Source of the DNA: Candidatus Zhuqueibacterota bacterium
GTDB taxonomy: Bacteria; Zhuqueibacterota; Zhuqueibacteria; Zhuqueibacterales; Zhuqueibacteraceae
DNA length: 46,308 bases
Assembly (NCBI GenBank): GCA_022616415.1
Contig: JAKEEU010000170.1
Coordinates: forward strand, 1 to 46,308
Direction: 5' to 3'
Shown: one piece after another, positions 17,663 to 24,553 of the stretch
Numbering within the stretch: the first letter of the stretch is position 1
How the letters are laid out: every line of letters starts with the position of its first letter
Translations under genes and position numbers: made by a program
Notes under the pieces: generated by a model
Database searches by the model: none
What the model saw: only the letters and a program-made list of their open reading frames with translations
What the model was told of the DNA's origin: nothing

Positions 17663-19585
17663 TTAAACACGCGGCAGTTCCAACCCCAACAGCACGCTGG
17701 TTTCCTTTCCAAGAATCTCTTCCGGCGCATGGAGGCGCAACGCCGCATGCCAACGATCGGCGTGCTCCGGGCTTTCGGAAATTTCGATGGCCATCGCCTC
17801 AGGCGCCAGCGGGGCTCCGGTCGATTTGAACAAAGCTTGCAAATGCGCCGCCAACCCGGCTTGCAATTTTTCCGGCGCCAGACCCGGCGTCAATTCGCGC
17901 TCGAAGCGCAAGAGATGTTGCGCGATTCGCGACGCCATCAGGTGGCAGGCAAGTGTCGCGTGCATGCGCGCTTCTTCATTCGCCTCGGCCTCTTCAAATT
18001 TTTCCGGGCGGTGTGCGACCGGCGCAAACGCGACGTAAACGCTGTCATGGTTGGGGCGACAGCTCAATACGGCAAAGCCGGCCTCGGATAATTCGACCTC
18101 CTTGCTTTCCGGCAGTTTCACTTCCAATGGGATACGCGCACTCACGCCGGTAGCAGAATAATTCCATAACGGCAGATTTTCAATTTTGCCGCCATCGTGA
18201 AGGCCGGAAAGATGGGTCGGCCAGCCGGTCGCTGCAAAGCTCCACGCCATCGTCGCGGCCAACGCCAACGCCGCGTTGCCCCAAAGATGATGATCGGCGG
18301 ACTCTATAAATTTAAAATCTTTCACCGGGTTGTTGCCGCCATAAGGAAAACGCAGCAGGAAACGCGGCAACGCCAGTGTTAGATAATTTGAAACAACTTT
18401 GTCGCGCAACGCATTCCAGCCGACATACTCCGGCCGCTGCAAATGTTGCCACAACACCGGCAAGGTCGCCAACTCGGAGGCGCGCGGCTTGCCGAAAAAC
18501 GCCGGCCCGACTCCGGCCAGCAACGGCACTTGCAAGCTTGCCATCGTTTCGGCCAGGTCGTCGAGACGTTGCAGCTCGTCCGTGGTGCTGGCAAATTCAA
18601 AATCAGCGATGACCGCTGAGATCGGTGCTTCGATCAACTCCTGAATGGAGCCATGATAAGCCGGCATCAAAAGTTGATGGTAAAGCGCTTCGTTTAAATT
18701 ATCCTTGCGCACCGGCAGCACGCTCAGCCGAATATTTTTGCGAAAGTCGATTCGATCCAACAAAAATCTCAATCCCCGCCACGCCGCCTCGAGATTTTGA
18801 AATTCGGGGTGATGCAAAATCGCGTTAACCGGCGCGCTGAAAATTTCATCCAATTCGGCGATGAGCATCTCCGCAGCGGACTTTTCAACATTGGTTCCGC
18901 CCGGCTGGGATGAGATGGATTCGGCGCCCGCCTCTTCGGCGGTGATGGCTTGCAACAATGCATCGAACGGGCTTGACCTTTTGGCAGGTGGTTCAGGCTC
19001 ACCGGTTCCCAAATTAACCATTTCCAAAAGTGCGTCGAGTTTATCCGGTTTTGGGAGGCTCTTGCTCGGTTCTCGTGGCGGCGCAACCTTGACCGGAGCC
19101 GGTGGATGGGGCCGTTCTAAAATTTGCTGGAACCGTCCAATGAGATCCCGATCCACGCCGGCGGCTTCGGCTTGCTGTTGAAATTCTGGTAAATCGAGTT
19201 TGCCATCTTTCACTTGCTGCACCAAAGTCCGAACTTGCAGCAGCCGCGCCAGCGCCGGAATTTGCGCCACAATCCCTTCGGGACGAAATGCTTTCATGTC
19301 CGGAAATAGCAGCTCGATTTCTAAATTTTTTGGAGCATCGCTGATGAGGTTCGGCACTTCGATAACGAGCTTCGGCGCAAGCTGCTGCATGAGTTGAGAA
19401 AAATTACTTTTGTCCACGCTGAGAAGGCGAGAGGGAGATGACCAATCGGGAGGCGCCGGAGCTTGTGGGGTGAGGTCGCTGACCAGCAGAAGGTGAAAGG
19501 GCAGCATGGTGATTTTCGTTTTGCCCTTCACAATCGGCTCGGATTGGATGCGAATGCCGACTTTTTCTGAGGATGGCTTTGCCAT
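17663..19585 (-). CDS. TssB-TssC fused sheath-like protein
   Basis: A 640-aa protein joining both sheath subunits. Residues about 15-125 resemble TssB/VipA (LPFHLLLVSDLTP, LLSVDKSNFSQLMQQLAPKL, FPDMKAFRPEGIVAQIP). A Pro-rich linker covers about 140-215, and about 225-635 resemble TssC/VipB (HHPEFQNLEAAWRGLRFLLD, RIDFRKNIRL, FADFEFAS-like region, FLLRFPYGGNNPVKDFKF, HHLWGNAALALAATM). The stand-alone TssC at 43984-45519 has close counterparts of each block, so this is a diverged paralogue. AAGGAGG 11 bases before the ATG at 19585 fixes the start; a frame extension to 19684 would run into the upstream gene. It may be a minor sheath, cap or baseplate variant, or a regulator of sheath length. No catalytic motif is seen. 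Confidence 0.85.
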   Translation of the reverse strand: MAKPSSEKVGIRIQSEPIVKGKTKITMLPFHLLLVSDLTPQAPAPPDWSSPSRLLSVDKSNFSQLMQQLAPKLVIEVPNLISDAPKNLEIELLFPDMKAFRPEGIVAQIPALARLLQVRTLVQQVKDGKLDLPEFQQQAEAAGVDRDLIGRFQQILERPHPPAPVKVAPPREPSKSLPKPDKLDALLEMVNLGTGEPEPPAKRSSPFDALLQAITAEEAGAESISSQPGGTNVEKSAAEMLIAELDEIFSAPVNAILHHPEFQNLEAAWRGLRFLLDRIDFRKNIRLSVLPVRKDNLNEALYHQLLMPAYHGSIQELIEAPISAVIADFEFASTTDELQRLDDLAETMASLQVPLLAGVGPAFFGKPRASELATLPVLWQHLQRPEYVGWNALRDKVVSNYLTLALPRFLLRFPYGGNNPVKDFKFIESADHHLWGNAALALAATMAWSFAATGWPTHLSGLHDGGKIENLPLWNYSATGVSARIPLEVKLPESKEVELSEAGFAVLSCRPNHDSVYVAFAPVAHRPEKFEEAEANEEARMHATLACHLMASRIAQHLLRFERELTPGLAPEKLQAGLAAHLQALFKSTGAPLAPEAMAIEISESPEHADRWHAALRLHAPEEILGKETSVLLGLELPRV

Positions 19586-19619
19586 GGATTTGGATTTCCT
19601 CCTTTTGCCGAAACCAGAA

Positions 19620-20111
19620 TTACCATTCTCCTTTCTGCCCCATTGGGGTATCAATTTCAGTGGCATATACAATAATCGATTCAATGCTCATATCGGGCAC
19701 AGTTTCGGGAAGCGGATCGATTGTAGGGACTTCCATCGCCAGCCCGGTGATGCCCTTACAAAGGATCATTTCATTAGATTCATCGTAATAGAGCCTCGGT
19801 TCGATAGCCATGGCCTGCCGGACAACCATTCCAACGGAAATATTGCCGCAAAATTTTCCCTTATATCCTTTGCCCGCGGCGAGTTTGAAGATCTTGCCAT
19901 TCCTGATGTCGACATATAGCTCGACCTCTCCGTTTCCGAGTTTATACTTGGCTTCAAAAGGCGCGACTAATTCGAACGATCCCGGCTTCCAAGCTCCCAA
20001 GCCCGCCAATTGATCCTCCAGAGCTGAAATATTCGATCTTAAGGTTATACCACCGAGGGCTTGGTTTGGAATTATATCTGCATCGAGCCGAATTAATGAA
20101 GAGTTTGCCAT
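19620..20111 (-). CDS. Unknown protein in T6SS effector region
   Basis: A 163-aa soluble protein with no signal peptide and no family I recognise. It reads as a compact beta-rich fold: a run of Gly-separated strands (QALGGITLRSNIS, VELYVDIRNGKIFKLAAGKGYKGKF) and a conserved-looking tail (SIESIIVYATEID). It ends 34 bases before the TssB-TssC fusion start and follows the pentapeptide gene by 139 bases. Size, acidity and position fit an immunity protein for the upstream nuclease-like protein, but that is only positional inference. No clear ribosome-binding site precedes the ATG at 20111. Confidence 0.6.
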   Translation of the reverse strand: MANSSLIRLDADIIPNQALGGITLRSNISALEDQLAGLGAWKPGSFELVAPFEAKYKLGNGEVELYVDIRNGKIFKLAAGKGYKGKFCGNISVGMVVRQAMAIEPRLYYDESNEMILCKGITGLAMEVPTIDPLPETVPDMSIESIIVYATEIDTPMGQKGEW

Positions 20112-20250
20112 AACGATTGATTTAGCGAAATTCTGCCAGATAAATCAAGCGACAGGAAGGAGGCATCGGCGAAGCGTTCGTTGTAGATTCCGATAGCAAA
20201 ATCTGCTGGTTTATGCGATATTGACCACTCCCCGGCTTGAATCCCGCGCC

Positions 20251-20874
20251 TCAAGCGGCGATGGCTTCCATCCCATTGGGGGTGGCGTATTCCAAGCGTT
20301 TAAGAAATCCCCCGGCTTCGTCTATCGGCTCAATGGTGGTGTTCTCCAAAATTATTGAATGTGACTTTTTGAGGTTCTTGCCAATGCATCTCACCAATCG
20401 CGAGGAAAACAAAAACAGATGATGGCAATCCGCGCCGGAAAAATCAACGTCTTCAAGCACGAGATTGGAAAACTCCGCATATTGCAAATTGGCGTTTCTA
20501 AAAACTATATTCTTCATTGGGCTTTCATCAAATTCACATTTATAGCAACGCGACTGCTCAAAATTGGAATTTGCAATAGTACAACGATAAAAACTGGCCT
20601 TTGACAAGTCCGCATTTTCAAAATTGCAATTGCTCAAGTTACATTGTTTGAAAAATGCGCCATTCAAGTTTGTGCCTGAAAATGAAACGTTCGTTAAATC
20701 CACCTCATGAAATTCTGCGCCGGCCAGATCTTGTTTGGAGAGATCGCCGCCAATAATACTATCGTTCGTGACGATGAGCTGAACCCCCTGCTGCTCTATG
20801 GCTTGGCCACTCGTTCGCCACTTTTTCCAGAGCGCATGCTGCTCCGCCAATTCTTTTAGCTTTTCAATATTCAT
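20251..20874 (-). CDS. Pentapeptide-repeat protein (short)
   Basis: A 207-aa protein whose centre (about residues 40-165) is built of pentapeptide repeats of type A(D/N)LXX or CXFXX (GGDLSKQDLAGAEF, GAFFKQCNLSNCNFENADLS). These fold into a right-handed quadrilateral beta-helix. The last 45 residues are non-repetitive. AAGGAGG stands 8 bases before the ATG at 20874, giving a strong start, and the gene follows the putative nuclease by 18 bases. In T6SS clusters pentapeptide proteins often accompany DUF2169 and PAAR genes, but their role is not established; an adaptor or immunity-like binder is possible. Confidence 0.8.
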   Translation of the reverse strand: MNIEKLKELAEQHALWKKWRTSGQAIEQQGVQLIVTNDSIIGGDLSKQDLAGAEFHEVDLTNVSFSGTNLNGAFFKQCNLSNCNFENADLSKASFYRCTIANSNFEQSRCYKCEFDESPMKNIVFRNANLQYAEFSNLVLEDVDFSGADCHHLFLFSSRLVRCIGKNLKKSHSIILENTTIEPIDEAGGFLKRLEYATPNGMEAIAA

Positions 20875-20892
20875 GTCAATGACCTCCTTAAA

Positions 20893-21435
20893 TCAAACGA
20901 CCTTTATGGGGCGGAATTTGTTCCGTGGCGCGATTATGACACGATCCTTGCCGATTTCATCTTCAAGCTTTTTCTGAATCTCTTTCACTTGCTGATCGCA
21001 AAGCTGACGAGGATCGAGCAAAATTTTCTTCTTCGCAGGCGGCACTTGGGCGTTCCGTATGGTTTTGTCCAATCCACCCGGTCTCAAGTCATGAGGGCGA
21101 AATGCTTTTACATCTATCTCTTCGCCAAGGTCAGTTGTCAAATCATAGCCCAATTCCAATCCTCCATGCGTTGATGGCGGTGGTACTAATTTTCCAATCA
21201 AGCCCGCCTCCTGGGCCGCTACTCCAGTCTCCACTTCTGCAATGTTCTTAAAGTCGATCTTGCCTGATGACGGATCTCTTGCAATGGCTTCAAATTTATC
21301 CTTCTTTATCTCATACGGCTCGGGAGAGTCTGGAACCGATTTATCAGGTGGATGTTTCTGGCCGCACTTTGGGCATTTTACTTCCTCGCCATGTTTATCT
21401 ACTGACAGCCCGCCGACCGAATCCATATCTGTCAT
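20893..21435 (-). CDS. Putative PD-(D/E)xK toxin with zinc knuckle
   Basis: A 180-aa protein starting at the ATG at 21435, which has GGAGAGGG 5 bases upstream. The N-terminus holds KCPKCGQKH (C21, C24, H28), a partial zinc knuckle. The C-terminal half has the layout of restriction-endonuclease-fold toxins seen at the ends of CdiA/Rhs proteins: an acidic helix (EVETGVAAQEAGLIGKL), then YD98LTTD, then EEIDVK (D108, K110), then a GGLDKTIRNAQ-PP segment and a strand KKKILLDP. I read E67/E70-D98-D108xK110 as a possible metal site. Its place after DUF2169, an adaptor for cargo effectors, supports an effector role. I know no exact homologue, so the function stays a hypothesis. Confidence 0.5.
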   Translation of the reverse strand: MTDMDSVGGLSVDKHGEEVKCPKCGQKHPPDKSVPDSPEPYEIKKDKFEAIARDPSSGKIDFKNIAEVETGVAAQEAGLIGKLVPPPSTHGGLELGYDLTTDLGEEIDVKAFRPHDLRPGGLDKTIRNAQVPPAKKKILLDPRQLCDQQVKEIQKKLEDEIGKDRVIIAPRNKFRPIKVV

Positions 21436-21493
21436 GCCCTCTCCACGCCATTTCAGCATATTTTAATAATTTACCACATTTCCGCAGCATAAG

Positions 21494-21730
21494 TCAAGCT
21501 AAAATTTTCAGCGCCAAATCCAACCGGGTTTGCCGGCAGAACACCTGCATCGCAGCAAGCAGTTCGCCGAAGCCGCTTTCGTTTGCCTGTTGCTTGCAAG
21601 TTTCCAGCGCCAAGTCTTCTCCGGCCACCAACTCACCGAAAGGTTATCGGGCTTTTCTACTTGCTGTTTCACGACGCCATCACCTGTCCGGCAAAATACC
21701 ACTTGCCTTCGCGAAAGCGGCTGGCATATT
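21494..21730 (-). pseudogene. Possible decayed gene fragment
   Basis: Between the DUF2169 gene and the nuclease-like gene, minus-strand coding-like text switches frame. One frame gives SRFREGKWYFAGQV before a stop, another DGVVKQQVEKPDNLS, and a third GEDLALETCKQQANESGFGE followed by a tail ending LDLALKILA and a stop at 21494-21496. Two frameshifts would join them into a single sequence of about 75 aa. It could be the eroded end of a T6SS accessory gene. A chance origin or sequencing errors are possible. Confidence 0.35.
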
Positions 21731-22801
21731 TTAAACTTTCGTCAACTGAATTTTGATCGCACTGATCTCCTCGACGCTCAGTTCGCTCAGCGGACACAGC
21801 CCACGCCAGACTTGATAAAAAATGCCCTCATCGGGAAGAAAGACCAGTGTGTCAAGCGGTGCTTCGATTTTTTCTTCGCGCAGCGGCAATTCCTCCGTTG
21901 CTGGTTGCTTATTGGCCGAGGGAGAATTCTTCAATCGGCTGACCGTGATCACCGGACGCAAGCCGGGAAGCCTAAACAGCAGATGGCCTTGGCGAGAGAG
22001 ATGGCGCATCTCAACGTCCTCGTCGCCGCGCAAGTAGCCGGGCGCCTGCAAATCCGGATGCGCGCCGTTGTAGAAATCAAAGCGGAAATCCGTCGGCAGA
22101 TCGGTCGCGGCATCGGGTGGATGCTTGTCGTCGATAGGGCCGATATATCCCGCACGCGGCTGCCAACCGCGGCCACAAAAACCAAAACCAACCGGCCTCG
22201 GCTGGCTGTCCCAGGATTCAATGAGCTGATTCGGATCTTCCAAATTCGGCAGCAGTTTTTCGTGAATGGAGTCTTTGGATTTTTTGCCGATGAAGCCCCG
22301 GCCGATCAAATTTTCCTTGCACCACTTTCCGGCTTTATGGTCGATTCCGCCGTAAGCTCTTTCATAAACCAGCGGCATCTCGATGAAAGGCTGAGGCGGA
22401 TCGCTGATGACCGGAATGAAGAACAGCTTGCTCGCAAAAGACCACATCCGGTCGCCGAAAACACGAATCGTTTTGCTGACGTTGCCGACACGCAAGACCA
22501 CATCCATCGCGGTGACCGGCCGCTTGCCAGGCGCATGCGCCTTGCCAACGAGAACAATATCCGCGCGCGGCTTGAAAGGCACTAAATCCGACTCAATTTT
22601 GGTGCTGCCGGTGACATTGCCGTTGTAATACTCATCGGTGGCGGCGAGTGGAAGTTGGGTCTCCGCCTGCACCGCTTGCATTTTCGAGCGTTGCGGAACG
22701 GCAAACGTGCCTTTGATGATGATCGTCAGCGTGGGTTGTCGCTTCGGCCCAATTCCAACCACAAAGCCTTCAAGAAAGGAAGTTTCGTTGACAATATCCA
22801 T
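21731..22801 (-). CDS. DUF2169 T6SS adaptor protein
   Basis: A 356-aa DUF2169-family protein, starting at MDIVNETSFLEGFVVGIGP (ATG at 22801, AAGGA 10 bases upstream). Family landmarks include TLTIIIKGTFAVP, DLVPFKPRADIVLVGKAHAPG, RVFGDRMW, PFIEMPLVYERAYGG and FGFCGRGWQPRAGYIG. Proteins of this family lie beside PAAR/DUF4150 and effector genes in T6SS loci, and tested members act as adaptors that load cargo onto VgrG/PAAR. The neighbours here are a pentapeptide protein upstream and a putative nuclease downstream, so it most likely serves one of the effectors of this operon. Confidence 0.88.
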   Translation of the reverse strand: MDIVNETSFLEGFVVGIGPKRQPTLTIIIKGTFAVPQRSKMQAVQAETQLPLAATDEYYNGNVTGSTKIESDLVPFKPRADIVLVGKAHAPGKRPVTAMDVVLRVGNVSKTIRVFGDRMWSFASKLFFIPVISDPPQPFIEMPLVYERAYGGIDHKAGKWCKENLIGRGFIGKKSKDSIHEKLLPNLEDPNQLIESWDSQPRPVGFGFCGRGWQPRAGYIGPIDDKHPPDAATDLPTDFRFDFYNGAHPDLQAPGYLRGDEDVEMRHLSRQGHLLFRLPGLRPVITVSRLKNSPSANKQPATEELPLREEKIEAPLDTLVFLPDEGIFYQVWRGLCPLSELSVEEISAIKIQLTKV

Positions 22802-22826
22802 TCGCAACAATCCTTGTTGTCCTTCG

Positions 22827-23918
22827 CTATGCTCTCTGCTCCCTTACCGCTTCCAGCAAATTCTTCCGCTCTTCTCCCGTCGTGGCCTTGCGATACAGCG
22901 GCGCCGGCTTGACTTCCGGCGGCTTCACACCTTTCGGACCGTAGGCCACCTCGACTTTCTCCGGAAAACGCGAGCCTTCGGTGTTGCAGTGCATCATGTT
23001 AAAAGTTTCCATCTCCGCCCAATAGAAATCCGCCTCGTGGAAATTGCAGTCCACGGCTTGAGCCTCTTGGAGTGAGGCGCCGACTAAATTGGCGTGGCTG
23101 AAATTGGCCTGGCGCATTTTCGCGCCGCGCAGATCGGCAAATTCAAACACGGCGTTTTCCGCCACGAGCTTGTCCATTTTGGTCAGCGTCAGCGCCGCGC
23201 GCTCAAAGCTGGTCATGGAAACTTTTGCTTCGGTGAAATCGCCATCCGAAAAATCAGCCATTCTCGCATTGGCGCTTTCGATGATCGCGCCCTTGAAATT
23301 CGCTCCCGGCGCCGTGGCTTTGGAGAGATCGGTATTCGAGAGAATGGCATTGGTGAAATCCGCTTCTGCGAGATTGGCTTCGCTCAGATTCGCTCCGACC
23401 AGGTTGGCCCCGATCAACTTCGCCCGCGCAAGATTTGCTTTGGTGAGATTGCATCCTTCGAGATTGGCGCCGGTGAGGTCGCAACCGGCGAGGAGGGCTT
23501 CGGCAAGATCGGAGATACTGAGATTCGCGCTTTTGAGGGTTGAGTTACGAAGATCGGATTTGCTTAGGTCGCTTTCGGTGATGGCGGCTTTATCGAAAAT
23601 TACAGACTGGAGAACGCATTCTCTCAAAATAACTCCGGTTAATACGGCTTCGGCAAGATTTGCTCCGGTTAAATCTGACTTGGCGAGATCTGTATTTGAG
23701 AGTTTAGCTCTTCGCAGGTTGGCATTTATAAGATTGGCTTTGCGAAGGGTGGCATCGAATAGATTGCCGTCCTGCAAATTGACCTCGGCAAAGTCTGCTT
23801 CATCACGTTCCACACCTGCGAGCGATTTTCCGCTGAGGTTGGCGCCCCTAAGATTTACGTTGGGGGCAAGAATAGAAGCCTCGAACCCCGTTCCAGCTTC
23901 TTTAGATTCGTTGCTCAT
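22827..23918 (-). CDS. Pentapeptide-repeat protein (long)
   Basis: A 363-aa protein made almost entirely of A(N/D)LXX pentapeptides from about residue 22 to 310 (GANLSGKSLAGVERDEADFA, GANLEGCNLTKANLARAKLI). It predicts a long four-sided beta-helix of more than ten coils. The C-terminal 50 residues are non-repetitive and Pro/Lys-rich (GVKPPEVKPAPLYRKA). It is read from the same transcript as DUF4265 (12 bases upstream) and DUF2169 (25 bases downstream). The pairing of a pentapeptide protein with DUF2169 is recurrent in T6SS clusters, and some proteins fuse the two, suggesting one functional unit around the PAAR tip. The exact role is unknown. Confidence 0.88.
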   Translation of the reverse strand: MSNESKEAGTGFEASILAPNVNLRGANLSGKSLAGVERDEADFAEVNLQDGNLFDATLRKANLINANLRRAKLSNTDLAKSDLTGANLAEAVLTGVILRECVLQSVIFDKAAITESDLSKSDLRNSTLKSANLSISDLAEALLAGCDLTGANLEGCNLTKANLARAKLIGANLVGANLSEANLAEADFTNAILSNTDLSKATAPGANFKGAIIESANARMADFSDGDFTEAKVSMTSFERAALTLTKMDKLVAENAVFEFADLRGAKMRQANFSHANLVGASLQEAQAVDCNFHEADFYWAEMETFNMMHCNTEGSRFPEKVEVAYGPKGVKPPEVKPAPLYRKATTGEERKNLLEAVREQRA

Positions 23919-23930
23919 CTTACGTTTTCC

Positions 23931-24434
23931 CTAAAGAGAACTATTTGGTTTCACAACGTCACTGCCATCAAGATTTTTTTCAGGTTGAGGGTCTCCATCT
24001 TCCCAAATCATTTCAGCCTCCTTGGGTACAGCGTCGAGTCGTTTTATGAGTTTCTGATACTCGCCTTCGGAGGGCAAATTTAATGAAAAGAGACGAATAC
24101 TAAATTTCTCGAAACGGAGATCGTGTTCCTTGAAGTAGTCAACGAGCTTTTGGGCTTCAGGGTGGTTGATGCCCTCTTTTGCCTTGAAGGCAATGCGGAC
24201 GGTTCTATTGCCAGACTTCTGGAGAACCTTCCCAATGAATAATCCGAGTCCATCTTCATCCGGATGACATTCGACGACGTCTCCGAGCGACAAGTTATAA
24301 GCCCAGAAGGGGATTGTGAGCACTTCGTAAAGATTTCCCGTGATCTGCTTTACCCAGATATTCTCAACATCATTTCGCTCAAGCGCCAGTATGGCGCTCT
24401 GAGGTTTGTTGGAATTTCTCTTTTTACTGGTCAC
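23931..24434 (-). CDS. DUF4265 protein, candidate immunity to Rhs toxin
   Basis: A 167-aa DUF4265-family protein. Typical text is VENIWVKQITGNLYEVLTIP, FWAYNLSLGDVVEC and GNRTVRIAF. The start is GTG at 24434, with GGAG 12 bases upstream, and it overlaps a 40-aa ORF by 4 bases (GTGA). DUF4265 proteins are small, soluble and often found next to polymorphic toxins, and the gene lies directly downstream of the Rhs-HNH gene, the usual site of the cognate immunity gene. That makes an immunity role the best inference; no direct evidence exists in the sequence. Confidence 0.75.
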   Translation of the reverse strand: MTSKKRNSNKPQSAILALERNDVENIWVKQITGNLYEVLTIPFWAYNLSLGDVVECHPDEDGLGLFIGKVLQKSGNRTVRIAFKAKEGINHPEAQKLVDYFKEHDLRFEKFSIRLFSLNLPSEGEYQKLIKRLDAVPKEAEMIWEDGDPQPEKNLDGSDVVKPNSSL

Positions 24435-24553
24435 GTCGTTTTCACACTCCGCATCTTCTGCCTCTGTTTGGCGGCCTTCTTCCTTGCTTTACGCTTCGCT
24501 TTATCCTCGACCACGACCGTGGACGTTCCTTGCAATTCCGGATACTTGTCCAT
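24431..24553 (-). CDS. Small basic ORF between Rhs and DUF4265
   Basis: A 40-aa ORF whose ATG follows the Rhs stop directly (TGA-ATG) and whose TGA overlaps the DUF4265 GTG (GTGA). It begins MDKYPELQGTSTVVVEDKAK and ends in a Lys/Arg-rich helix (RKARKKAAKQRQKM). The perfect stop-start joints on both sides suggest real translation or at least ribosome passage that couples toxin and immunity synthesis. The sequence has no family I know. It could also be the remains of a former toxin tail. Confidence 0.4.
   Translation of the reverse strand: MDKYPELQGTSTVVVEDKAKRKARKKAAKQRQKMRSVKTT

Noticed and set aside
22638..23075. 145-aa plus-strand ORF across the DUF2169 start
   Set aside because: Antisense to two well-supported genes; composition typical of a shadow.
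23089..23934. 281-aa repetitive ORF opposite the pentapeptide gene
   Set aside because: Its repeats are the complement of the pentapeptide codons, not an independent gene.
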